From contig NW_004797295.1 in assembly GCF_000002075.1 (NCBI RefSeq), forward strand, positions 450,493 to 514,492: a DNA stretch of 64,000 nt, read 5' to 3'. The notes below the pieces were generated by a model. The model was given only the letters and a program-made list of their open reading frames with translations, was not told where the DNA came from and did no database searches. The stretch is from Aplysia californica (taxonomy: Eukaryota; Mollusca; Gastropoda; Aplysiida; Aplysiidae). This document shows positions 50,301 through 59,959 of the stretch, one piece after another. Both the position numbers and the translations under genes were made by a program. The stretch's first letter is position 1; every line of letters starts with the position of its first letter.

Positions 50301-53300
50301 TAATAATGTACAATCATTCTTTTAGAAAAAGGGAACTTTAAAATCCTATGAAAGAGACAAGATCATACATTCACACACTCAACAACAGTATTGTTTAAAA
50401 CACAAGACACTGTACTGAACTCATTTATCAGGTTCCTGCTGAAATTAGTGATAGCATTTATACCTGCCATTTCAGAGGCCCTTCTGTTAAGGTGGTTGCC
50501 ATGATCGCCAGGAACACCTTCAGGAACCAAACGATTTCCGAATCCTTCAAACGCACCACCTGGATTATGTCCTGAAATATCAAAATATTCATATTCATAT
50601 TTCCACTGTAAGAAATGTTGCACAAATGGTTAATTTCATTAACTCCTCTCAGTGCGCCCAGCAGCTTCATAGCAGTCCATTATCAGATGTTATCCTCCCA
50701 TCTCTCCTTCTGTCTGCCTCTCCTTCATTCTACTTGCAGTGCCTTGTAGAATGGTTTTAGCAAGGCCTGAAGAACGGGTGACATGGCCATACCATTTCAG
50801 CTTGCGTTGTTTGACCAATGATAGAGAGGTCTGAGTAAGATTCGATTACATTTCTTATTTGTCTTTTCGCATCCTCATTGGTGACATGGTCTCTGTATGA
50901 GATGTTAAGTAGTTTACAGAAGCATCTCATCTCAACAGCTCTTACTCTTTTCTCAACGTCTGCTGTCAGGGTCCAGGACTCACATATAGAAGTATTGATG
51001 CCACTGAGGAGTGCAAAAGCCTGACCTTTGAGCTTAGGGCAACGTTTCGGTTTCTCCAGATATGTTTGAGTCTAGCTAGCACCGCTGTGATCTGTGCTAT
51101 TCTGGAGAGTATTTCGGGCTTTGCTTCTTCATCTGAAATAATTGTTACAATAACCAAAATAGCACAATCAAAAATCTTAAAAACTGAAACATACACACAA
51201 AGAGAACGTTGGTGTATTTCTACTTTGGCAGAAAATTGTAAATAATTTGGGGTACTACAGTAAACCTACCAAGCTTAAAATGTAAAACATAACTCGTACC
51301 TGGTCCTCCCATGAGGTGATTTCCCAAAATAGGATTATCCCCCAAACCTGGTATGTGTTCAAAAGGATTGTATCCACCAGCTCCATCTGTAAATACAGAA
51401 AAAATGAGACTTGCTTGTTAACACACATATGAAACATTATTTCAGCCACAGGGGGGCAGTCATTGCAAAAGTCGGAAAAGAAGATCAGAATCTAAAGAGT
51501 GATTTTACTCAGAATATTTGAGTACTCATCATTACACACCTCAAGTTCATTGCAAACTTAAGTTACTAAATTTGTGAATGGTTTTTAAATGATTATGCTA
51601 TAAGGAAAGTAATGATCCCATAGACTATCATGAATTTTGCTTCCGTAAATTTTAGAAATCTGGCATGGAAAAATCCATTACATTTACAAACATTTGTTTC
51701 TGCTTTACTTCTGCTAAAGAGTTTGGGGTATTATGCACCGACTCCATATTATGGAAAAAAAATGAAAGAGCCCATCCTTGGAAGGAGGAAAAGTGAATGA
51801 ACACAGAAAAATGACGCACATTTTCATTTAGCACCCAAAACCACGGATGTGAACGGATCTGCACGCAACTAGCAACAGCATAGGTCATAAGTAGACTTGA
51901 ACAGTAGAGGGTTAGTACTTTTGACACAGCTGGAGCCTCATGTGTTCAAATAATGAAGAAGAATTATAAAGAATAGGGATGCTGTATGAGAATATGATAC
52001 CCCTAATTTATCATACTTGCTGTATTGTTTTTTTAATATTTCTTTACCCTTAGATCCAGACCTGCCTAGTTTGAATTTCCAAATTCTGTAATTGGTGCTT
52101 AATTTTCTGTAATCTGAAAGAAAAATCTGTAATGAAGCAGTGAGAAAAACTATGGGTACACTTACTCGAGCTAGCCGCTGAATTCGCTAGATCTAGATCT
52201 GCTCACAAAAACAATTAATCCAATCACCAAACAACTAACAATACACACTGAGATCTAGACTAGATCTAGACCCAAAACTGAAAAATAACCAAGGAAAAGT
52301 CACAAGGAATGAAGTCAAGCGTCCAGAGTGCCGAATGAACAGTATGAGCTGGACCTAGGCTAATGACAATGCACAAGATCCAGATCGTGACGAAATTGAT
52401 AACAGTTCTACTCAATACCGCGCATGCACAGACGAGGCCGTAATTTGTGCTCTCACAAAGAAAAGTTAGCCTTGGCCTTATCAGGCATTGAGAACTGTTC
52501 GATTTTTGTTTCATTCATAAAATTATAATCGCTATTTTTTTCTCAAAATCTGTAATCTGCCGACAATTTCTGTACTCCCGTAATCGGACCTGGTTTTCCG
52601 TAATGATTACGGGATATTCGTAATACTAAGCAGGTCTGTGGATCTTAATTAAGCATGGAATATGAGCATGTGAAATCACAATTTATTGATCGGCTAATAA
52701 TATAACATACGTTGTTCAACCATGTCCTCCCCAACCACCTCCTCTCCTCCCTCAACACGATTTCCACGCCCCCAATTATGGCCATCGTCCTCCACCTCCA
52801 TTGCTTCATCATCTGCCTCCTGCTGCTCTCGTTCTGCTTGATCCAAAGCCATCATCACAGCAGGAGGCTGAGCCACTTCTTCCGCTGAACACAGGAAATG
52901 GGCAGAATAAAAAGAAGATGTACATATAAAAGAAACAAAATTTGAATGTGTTGAAACTCTGCATTTAGATGGCAGAGATCCAAAAACACACTTTAAAAAA
53001 ATGAAACAGCACAGGTATTGAAAATGCAAGCGGGTTCAAAGAAACTTCAATCCCACAATTGTTTTGAATTGATAATCCAGATAATTACTTACAGAATTAT
53101 TAACACATAGGTATTTAAAGTACGAAAATATAGCAGAACTCTGCATTTTGATATCATGACTTTTCGTGTCAGCAGTATACTAAAAATTAGAAATTAAAGT
53201 ATTTTCCATTTATTGATCCCCTTAGAAAATTTGTTTTACAATGGCGTACATAAATACAAAATTACATTAATCAATACCAAAATTAATAAAATACAACAAT

Positions 53301-56300
53301 CAACGAAATATGATGGACAAGACATCTTCTAAACAACCAAAAAGAACACAAAGGATCAAACTCACGTGATGCTTGATTCACATCCCTCTTCTTCAACACT
53401 AAAGAACCAGACGGAACCAAACCCAATTCCTTCAGACTCTGGCCCATTTCAGGTTTAGAAAATTCCCGTCTGGGGAAAGGCTGCAAAGAAACAGGAAATT
53501 TTGTAAAGAGAACTGGTGCACAAAATTTTAGTTTCCTTTCTGCAGGAATAGCGGGTACTCTCAAAATGTGAGATAAGCAAGGTTCTTAACTTCCTGACAG
53601 GTACTTTAAAGAATGATCCTATACAATATATCCAATTTAGAATAAAATGAAATACTGGAACCATTCAGCTATACACACAAACATACACACTCACAGACAC
53701 ACATCACCCAGAGGCCACTATACCCTGATTGGTTAACCTCAATACGATTACCACACCCAAGTTTTCCTTGCTGTTATAACAATTTTCATACATAAGAAAA
53801 AGTCAAATATGACCAAAATGTTGAGTCAAATCAATTTTGTTGAAACACTTTCCTCTCTCTTTTTTGGGGGGGAGTGGAGGGGCAACCACTGCATACCACA
53901 GATACTTCTAGAACAGGAAAAAGTCTCATTTTTGTAACTGTAAGGAAAGTCAAAAATCACATATTCACACTTTCATTCCTCAATCCCCACAAAAGTCTAC
54001 AAACCATGAAAAATTACCTGAATAAAACCTGAATAAGCATTCATTGCAGTCTTGATTTTGCTGTAGACACTATCCCACACAGTGTTCAGGGAGGTAGAGG
54101 CTGGATAAGTCTGTCGGAACATCTGACCAGAAGGAAGCCTGACCTGTAATTCGTAAAAGATTTTCCAAACATGACAAAGCACACAAATCTTTTTCTTAAG
54201 GAGTCACCAGACAGACCTGAGACCTCAGGGATAGAGAACAGATTTTTCCATCAGAAGCAAAATCTTTAATTTTACAGATAGGGCTGTTTTTTCACATAGG
54301 ATCTGAGAAACAGAAAACCTGAAAATAATTAAAGGTAATAAATCTGAGTACTGACCAACTCGCGATATTAACACTAAATAATCAAATGCAAAAAGTGTAA
54401 GTGAAAAAAAAATTAATTCAATTTTTTAAATGCAAATCTAAAGCAATGATCACCTGTATATTGGCTGTATCAGATACATTCTCTGTCCCCTGTTTAGCTG
54501 CCAATTCATCCTTTGGCTGTTCAGTAGGCCCTGCAGTGGCACCACTGAGAGCTCCCCCAGCTTGAGATTTTGTTACCTTTTGTTTCTCTCTGTCCTCTTG
54601 AATCTCTTTCAGAATTCTCTCCCGTTCCTTGATAGGGAAAAAATACTCAGTCTGAATGTAATGCATACATAGAGAGTGGTCTGCTTAAACCGAACACGGT
54701 TAGTCCAAAAACAGTAGTAAACTGAAATAAAATAAAATCATCCACTTTTTCCGTTCTATACGAGGCAACCTTTCTAAACAAAACATTTGGCTAAACCAAA
54801 GAAAATCCAGGGGTCCTGCAGATTTCAGTTTAAGCAGAATCCACTGTATTTAAGTTTAAAGTATATCAGTTTGTTTGTTTTTTAAAGTTATTAATTTAGA
54901 GTAATGAGTCGATCTAAAAGCATCACTGGCTAATTGAGCTAAACCAAAATGTTCCTTTCTTGCGACTTCTCAATTTCAACAAGTTACCAGTGACAGACAG
55001 AGTAAATTCTACATTCTCATCCATTGAAAGAAAAACACCCAAAATGTGGTCACATCTTATCATGCTTTCATGAATATTTGTATTTAAGTCACTGATAGCA
55101 ATAATTATCTACCTTTTTCTTTTTTAGCTTTTCCTCAGCTACTTTTCTTCGGGCTTCCTGTCTCTCTTTCTCTTCAAAGTCCTGCTTAATCTGCTGCTGC
55201 TTTTCAGAAAGATGAGATCTGCTGACTATAGGGTCATCTTCCTGATCAAGACCCATAGCAAAAGAGGAGGACGACTGGCTCACTTCTGACGAGCCTACAA
55301 AAGTATCAGTGTTTCCTGGGACAAATGGGTTACTCTGGTTGCTCAACGGGAGGCCTGTGTTCCGACCCTGAAAGTAAATCAAGTAAAAAACAATTAAAAA
55401 GAGTTTCAAGTTGTTGAGAGTTAAACTGTAATCTTCCAAATATAATTATTGTTATTTTCTTTTTGGAAGAGGAAAACGGGAGGGGGGGGGGGGTGGTGGT
55501 GTCTTGGAATTAAACTTTTTTCCACTTTATAATCTAACATTCTTCCTTGTTCATTTTAATGTGCCCTCCTACAAAATCTCAACCAAGCTCACAGTTTTAC
55601 AGCAGGGGCATTTGTGCTTGTTGGCACATGGTTGCGAAGTTTGAGCATGTCTTGCCAGTCATCTCAGAAAGTGAGCTTATACTGAATGTCCCCTAATGAC
55701 TTATGAGGAATAGCTGGGCCTTCACATCCACCGATTTTCTTCCTGGTCACATCATTAAGTATTCTTACACTGATGAGTATTTGCTGAGGAAAGTGTAGTC
55801 AAAAGATTTGACTCTGTATGTCCGAGGGCTTCAAATCTGACAAACCATTCTGAAGGTGTTAACATAATGAGAACTATTACTAAATATTTCTCTGTTATTT
55901 TCAGACATTTTTTCTGTTTTTGAGTGTGAAAGAGGTGTTCCAATTTCCATAAAGCACATAGCTTCTGATAACAGTCAGGCAACTGGAATGCCAGTGCGTC
56001 AAGTAAAGGCCAGTGCTTCCACCAGTTGAAGCTGAAAAGTAAGGAAAATTCTGCGGGGGAGCCTGTTTGAAGAGATTGCCTGCAAACCACATTACATTTA
56101 TTTTTTCACCAACATTTTGTCTTGTTTGATTTCTTCACCAAGATCTACATAATATATTTCCATTGATGGTAATGTTTAAAAGTAGGTTTCCCTTCCATTG
56201 CTACTATAATTCAATTAATTTGTCATAGCACCATTGATAGAAGGCAAACCTGGGAATAATGAATAGATATATACCTTCACAATACAGTTACCCGGCGTAT

Positions 56301-58654
56301 ACCCTTATTTTCCTTAAATTTCATGCCTGAATGTCGCATGTCACAACCTCGGAACACCACTTCAAATTATTCTTGACTTTAGTAGTTTTGGGACGGTTTT
56401 AGTATACATTTCTTTCATCGCGGCCCTTGTCGCATTCCCGTGCCGTAGAATCTTCGTATTGATCATTTCTCGAGGTCTAGACAAATTTGTAAAAAAGTTT
56501 CTTTCTGACAGTAATTTTCTGTCTAAGATCACAAGTCAATTTACTTGATCAACGCGCAGATTTTCCAGCCGCGGCAACAATCCGAAGATAGACAGACTGA
56601 ATGAGTGAATGATAGAAAGGAGGAAATTGGCACAAAAAGTTCGCCAGATTTTGATCAATCCACAGGTAAAAATGTAATGCCGACCAACCCGCAATGAATG
56701 CATGGGGCATAGTGGAATAATGGCCAATTGCAGGAAAAGCGCAATCTGGCAGGTTTCTATAACATTAACTTATTGCCGAGAGAATTACTGTAAACATCCG
56801 TAACTTGTACTAGTACTAGAAGATACGAAGGCGAGTATTGATCTTTTGCTACGGAATTTCGGGAGTCCTACGCAGTCCCAGCTTTTTACGGAGGGAGTTG
56901 ATAATGATGGAGGAACAAGTACGGAACTGGCAGAAAGTACGGATTTCCATAAAAATACGAAAGAGAGGAAGCACTGAAAGGCACAATAAGAAGAATATTT
57001 TAAATGTCTCCAGGGTGCAAACTTTTGTGTATGATAGATCTGGCCATCATGCCACATGACTGTGTTGTGGTCATAAATCTAAGTTGTCTAGGAGAGGATA
57101 GCTATAAATACAACATTTAGGACTTGAATTTCAACAAAAAATTTCTGAAGCACACGCTATCAATACCGCAGTTTAAAAAACTGTAATTTAAAAATGCTTT
57201 AAAATTGTGGGTTTAGTACATCTGAATAGTTGGCCCATGATAGATATCTTTTGTTTTCAGAGAGATCTCAACAAAATGAAAGCAAATGTGACAGAAAAAA
57301 ACAAATGCACGGTTGAGTGTTGTTTGGGTGTGTTAAGTCATACAAAGTGTGCGTTCCAGTCCTCCAGTCTATGAGTGTGTAAGCAGAAAGAGGAGGGCTA
57401 ATAACAAATAAATCCAGCTCGAATGAATGATACTTTTGTCATTTAATGATACATTCATGATCATGCGAATAGAGAAAGTTCATACTGTCCTAAATCTCAT
57501 AAGCGTCAGAAACCTTATATCAAGATCACACATGGACCACCTTAAAAACCTCAGACTAGTGGCATTCAATCTATTTCAAATATATACTTAGTTATAATCA
57601 GACCACAGTAAGTGCGAGCGGCCATCACTAACTTTTTTTTTAACATAGCATATTGCTATATTTCGTCTTAATTTAACAGAAAACTGGTTTAGCGGCAAGC
57701 TAAAAAGTACAATTAACTTTGCTGGCTACAGTCTCTACCAACATCTGGTTTCAAAACAAAAAAGTACTGACTTGAGTCAAATTCAGTGACGGGGCTGGTC
57801 TCGCATTGACATTTCCAGGTTTCCCAGCCAAGATCCTGTGGAGTGAAAAGCATTGATTTTCTATTGCAAGATTAGAAGTCAGAGTTTTTAAACTTCTTTT
57901 TTCTATTTTGTACACATTGTGGACTGGGGTGTCTTTGTGTCATGGCATACTTTGTACACATAATATAGATCTAACTGCTGTCTTGCAAATCATAAGTAAA
58001 TGCTAGTTACCAAAAACATAATGAAAAGTTTGGTTAACATAATCAAGAAGCCATAAGAAGTAATTGCAGAAAAATAATATCAAATCGGAAGTAATGGGTA
58101 ATGGCGGTGAGAATTGCACTCTATTTCCTACTTTTAGAGTCAATAATGAACCCCATGGGTTTAGCTCACTGAAGTGAGAACACTAGAGCATTCAGATATA
58201 TGATCTTACCTTGACATTAACCTGAATACAGCAAATATTTTGTTCTTTTTATAAAGTTGTGACATTATTTGCACTTTTTCTGTGAATAACTGAGCACAAT
58301 TGTCTGTTGTCCATGAAAGAGAAAATCTTTTGATCTTTAAAGATGTTGTAAGTGTCAGAAGACAAGAGACAAGAAAGTTCTGGGGACAATCTCAGGATTA
58401 CATTTTTTTTCAGAAACGTAAGGATTCTAAAAGATGCAGCAAAGAACCACGATCCAACAAAATTCTCTTTAAAAAAATTGTTTCTCCAAACCACTCACTG
58501 TAATAAAAAGAAGATAAACACCTGCTATAGTAGCAGCTTACCAATCAATTGCTGCTTGCACAGTGAGTTTGCCATTTGTTACTGCCTCTTGACAGTCTTG
58601 AAATTCAAATCCCATCGACAGCATCGTAGCAATGATATCATCGAGGCCAATGCT
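35393..58654 (-). CDS. UBA-UBX-leucine-rich-repeat protein, putative p97/ubiquitin adaptor (23 exons; first exon uncertain)
   Basis: Exons, 5' to 3' on the minus strand: 58654-58542, 57835-57772, 55367-55113, 54627-54454, 54143-54018, 53480-53366, 52884-52711, 51386-51300, 50571-50464, 49896-49647, 49170-49105, 48470-48394, 47618-47544, 46948-46796, 46349-46309, 45993-45819, 44065-43994, 42793-42712, 42447-42386, 38950-38879, 37884-37845, 36300-36209, 35553-35393. Total 2634 nt = 877 residues plus TAG, every junction in phase. Visible residues about 1-38: UBA domain (MLSMGFEFQDCQEAV, AAIDW). About 60-190: Gln/Lys/Glu-rich helix. About 200-275: UBX domain with PFPRREF and LKELGLVPSGSLVL, closest in my memory to UBXN1/SAKS1. 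About 283-405: acidic, then Gly/Asn-rich linker. About 490-870: some 15 LRRs of the form LxxLxLxxTxVTDxGx. UBA binds ubiquitin and UBX binds the p97/VCP N domain in known relatives, so an adaptor presenting LRR-selected clients to p97 is inferred. UBXN1 itself is only about 300 residues and ends at the UBX. The start Met is not inside the visible exons. Confidence 0.92.
36690..37140. other. Unidentified insert in the last introns of the UBA-UBX-LRR gene
   Basis: Contains two direct copies of AGCTTCTGCCCA followed by TTTTGTATTTTTG-like sequence (37021-37046 and 37090-37120) and several GCGC-type words unlike the flanking intron. Boundaries and family are not resolved. Confidence 0.35.
37377..37811 (+). 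mobile_element. TA-target MITE, GGCGCTCGTCAA family, copy 3
   Basis: TGAGACACGATGCAGTGGAA at the left and the reversed end near GAGGCCTCACC at the right, with the family body between. It lies 33 bp from the exon at 37845-37884. It shows uninterrupted sequence at both sites where copy 4 carries TTAA insertions. Confidence 0.85.
38045..38650 (-). mobile_element. Pogo-like element, CAGTAGTCTACGTCTAAATG family, truncated inverted copy
   Basis: CAGTAGTCTTCACCTAGACG, AAAAGCACGCTC, GCTTGACAGG and the region ending near CTTGTTCAACAAATCACAAG match the reverse of 20712-21748. The second terminus was not found. Confidence 0.7.
39111..39224 (+). repeat. Left copy of a direct repeat of about 115 bp flanking a transposon nest
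   Basis: Shares CTTCCTCAGAAATCTTCATGG-like sequence, GATCACAAAGACT and GGGTCTCCCTAAATGAGC with 41946-42062, at an estimated 80-85% identity by eye. Confidence 0.85.
39299..41320. mobile_element. TTAA-target (piggyBac-type) element with CACATTACACCCTAA ends, 2.02 kb
   Basis: TTAA (39295-39298), CACATTACACCCTAA ... TTAGGGTGTAATGTG, TTAA (41321-41324): a perfect 15-bp inverted repeat. The empty site is visible in the sister MITEs (GGTATGATCTTAAAGG near 27728; GGTATCATTTAATAGG near 37436). It is interrupted by a hAT-like element at 39841-41133. On the minus strand near 39690-39620 an acidic frame (CDKSDGSDFDEN) may be a trace of a transposase N-terminus; this is weak. Confidence 0.92.
39841..41133. 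mobile_element. hAT-like element with TAAGGGTGGGCC-type ends, 1.29 kb, nested
   Basis: The left end TAAGCATGGGCGAAGTC and the reversed right end TAAGGGTGGGCCGACTC pair. The flanks TTCGGTAT (39833-39840) and TTAGGTAT (41134-41141) are an 8-bp duplication with one mismatch. Repeated GAATTCG and GTCGA words mark the subterminal zones (39860-39890, 41050-41085) and TTGAC is tandemly repeated at 40969-40990. No transposase was recognised. Confidence 0.78.
41525..41767. mobile_element. TTAA-target MITE with CYCTATCCGTAC ends, 243 bp
   Basis: TTAA (41521-41524), CTCTATCCGTAC ... GTACGGATAGGG, TTAA (41768-41771). The sister copy at 37638-37652 reads CTTTTAATCAACG across the empty site. Non-coding. 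Confidence 0.92.
41946..42062 (+). repeat. Right copy of the 115-bp direct repeat
   Basis: Matches 39111-39224 and continues GAGCAATATATT, as if this copy retained an uninterrupted site. Confidence 0.85.
43445..43891 (-). mobile_element. Pogo-like element, CAGTAGTCTCCGCCTAAG family, 5' end copy (truncated)
   Basis: It ends GGGATCTTAGGCGGAGACTA CTG before TA (43892-43893). The preceding 430 bp match the reverse of 60763-61150 (for example GAGACAGACTGAACTTTAAT, AATAAGTGAAAATGGCA). It stops abruptly at the left. In an intron of the UBA-UBX-LRR gene, about 100 bp from the exon at 43994-44065. Confidence 0.78.
44066..45078. other. Intron of the UBA-UBX-LRR gene, nothing recognised
   Basis: AT-rich, short frames only. 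Confidence 0.5.
45083..45801 (+). mobile_element. piggyBac-type relic, internally deleted, with possible transposase N-terminus
   Basis: TTAA at 45079-45082, then CTCCTTGCCAGCTCTG; the right end reads GTTAGCAGTCAAGGGG followed by ATAA. The reversed right end CCCCTTGACTGCTAACC pairs with the left. At about 45411-45566 a plus-strand frame reads RLTRSTDQVIAEI then ADSDNEDFNSSEESF, an acidic Ser/Asp-rich stretch like the N-terminus of PGBD-type transposases. The DDD core is absent, so it cannot move itself. Its right end lies 17 bp from the exon at 45819-45993, on the donor side. Confidence 0.68.
47412..47430 (+). repeat. Poly-C tract
   Basis: A C-run of about 17-19 bases in an intron, with similar but shorter G/C runs at 1449-1460, 5283-5300, 30585-30600, 42964-42973, 55481-55493 and 61074-61083. 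Such tracts are prone to assembly length error. Confidence 0.8.
50190..50220 (+). repeat. (AAAT)n microsatellite
   Basis: About seven AAAT units in the intron between the exons at 50464 and 49896. Confidence 0.95.
50655..51135 (-). mobile_element. LINE 3' fragment: C-terminal reverse-transcriptase ORF end
   Basis: On the minus strand 51126-51000 reads EAKPEILSRIAQITAVLARL, then KHIWRNRNVALSSKVRLLHS and SVASILLY; 50815-50750 reads VKQRKLKWYGHVTRSSGLAK and TILQGT. These match the well-known C-terminal block of non-LTR ORFs common in marine invertebrates (KIW...SK..LY.S.V.SILLYG.E.W; KRRKL.WFGHVTRH..L.KTILQG). The frame is broken and 5' truncated. It is in an intron of the UBA-UBX-LRR gene, in the same orientation. 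RTE-like is my best guess of clade. Confidence 0.85.
52057..52638. mobile_element. Non-autonomous element with CAGACCTGC ends, 582 bp (hAT-like?)
   Basis: CAGACCTGCCTAGTTTGAAT at the left; GTAATACTAAGCAGGTCTG at the right. Multiple TCTGTAAT/GTAATC words cluster near both ends (52085-52130 and 52545-52625). The flanking duplication is unclear (TAGATC before, TGGATC after). (AGATCT)n-like words lie at 52184-52200. Confidence 0.65.
54674..54846. mobile_element. Pogo-like MITE with CTGCTTAAAC ends, 173 bp
   Basis: GAGTGGTCTGCTTAAACCGA at the left pairs with TCAGTTTAAGCAGAATCCAC TG at the right, with TA after it. It begins 47 bp upstream of the exon at 54627-54454, close to its acceptor. Confidence 0.72.
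55368..57771. other. 2.4-kb intron of the UBA-UBX-LRR gene, nothing firmly recognised
   Basis: Contains a poly-G tract (55481-55493) and, around 56290-57060, less AT-rich sequence with short frames that I could not assign. Possibly old transposon DNA. Confidence 0.45.
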
Positions 58655-58894
58655 CTGCAACAAATTAAGATGATAACTATAGGTCAGGTTAAACTTCACC
58701 CAAAAACTATTGTCAAAGTTTTCATTTGCTATGAAAAAAAATATATTTTTAAAAAACCAGAATTTTAAACAAATACAAGTGAACCTCCTCTGACAGCCAT
58801 CAGTCTGAGACAATCACCTGTACAGATGACCGCTTCCACTTTGTATTTCTTCTTACCATAACTATAATGGTACTGTTCAAGATCTCCACACTGT

Positions 58895-59068
58895 CATCAG
58901 TAGTGAAGCAGTTAGACACCTCACGGCTGCAAGCAGGAGACTTAAGTTCAATTCCTGCGTGGGGAGAAATTTTTATTAAATATCTCTGTCTTTCCACTAG
59001 AATACTGTATCCTTCTCAGCCCAAGTTGGCCCTAACAGGCAGGGTCGCAAATCTACCTCTATAATAAT
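58895..59068 (+). repeat. Possible tRNA-derived SINE, family 3
   Basis: AGTAGTGAAGCAGTTAGAC resembles an A box and TTAAGTTCAATTCCTG a B box, about 30 bp apart, followed by about 110 bp of body. The sequence is unlike families 1 and 2. Only one copy was seen in the window. Confidence 0.5.
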
Positions 59069-59951
59069 CGAAATTGTAAGAATGAGGGGACATAAAAATG
59101 TCTACATTAAAGATTTTAAAATCAAAATGTCAACCTATCTAAGACAATCACTTTTCTCCTCGACAAGGAGAGGCTATCTACGTTTTGGACAAAATCGACT
59201 GTACTCACCAAAAGTATATATATGTATACATGAATGTGAATCGTAACTTTCACATTACTCATTCAGTGCTATTGACAAGAATTCTCACACGGCTAGTTTC
59301 TGTCCATGTGGGTTTGATGACTCCTATTCTCACAAAACCCCTATAGTCCCTTTGCAAAACTAAGAGTTCAATAAAGAGTCTCTTTGTCTTTATATAATAT
59401 AAAGTCACATGAGTAACGGGAAAGCAATGAGATATGCTTAGGGTTCTTTTATAATGTCATTTTGACAAATAACATGTAATATTTTTGCTTTTGGGTGAGT
59501 GTTTCTTTGTAAGTTGGAGTTTAGCTATTTGCAAAGGCGTCCAGAAGTCAGAAGTGGAAAACCAACAATCCTACTGCCAAAACTATGTTCCTGATCTGGA
59601 TCCAACGGTTTTTATTGGATATTGATCAAGGGTATGTTCAAATATCTGGTTCATCAAGTTGCAATGCTGACAGTGGCTTTAACTTTGGTGGCAACAGGGA
59701 GACGGCACTTGCAACACAATACGGTCATATAGGTGCCGAAGATTAGAGGTGTTACAAGACAGTAACAAATACAAAAAAAGGAGAGGAGATAGATTTAGGT
59801 TTCTTTAGTAGAGATCTTACGGCGCTCACAACTGCATAAGGCTAGCCTCTTCCAAATTTATCAAATTTATGATTTAACGCAAAATACAACTTGAACTTGA
59901 AAGCAAGATCAGATGATCATTTACCCATAGTGGGCCATAGTAGTAAGTACT
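59069..59951. other. Probable first intron, no gene recognised
   Basis: AT-rich; contains only the inverted SINE family 2 copy at 59715-59870. Confidence 0.45.
59715..59870 (-). repeat. SINE family 2, inverted copy
   Basis: Read on the minus strand: TTATGCAGTTGTGAGCGCCG (shared tail), then TTTTTTTGTATTTGTTACTG and CACCTCTAATCTTCGG, as in 10360-10402. Confidence 0.6.
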
Positions 59952-59959
59952 AGTAGGCC

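Noticed and set aside
56785-57057. 90-codon minus-strand frame in an intron
   Set aside because: No domain, and a comparable frame exists on the other strand; probably chance.
58300-58768. Plus-strand frames opposite the UBA exon
   Set aside because: Shadow of the real minus-strand exon and flanking AT-rich intron.
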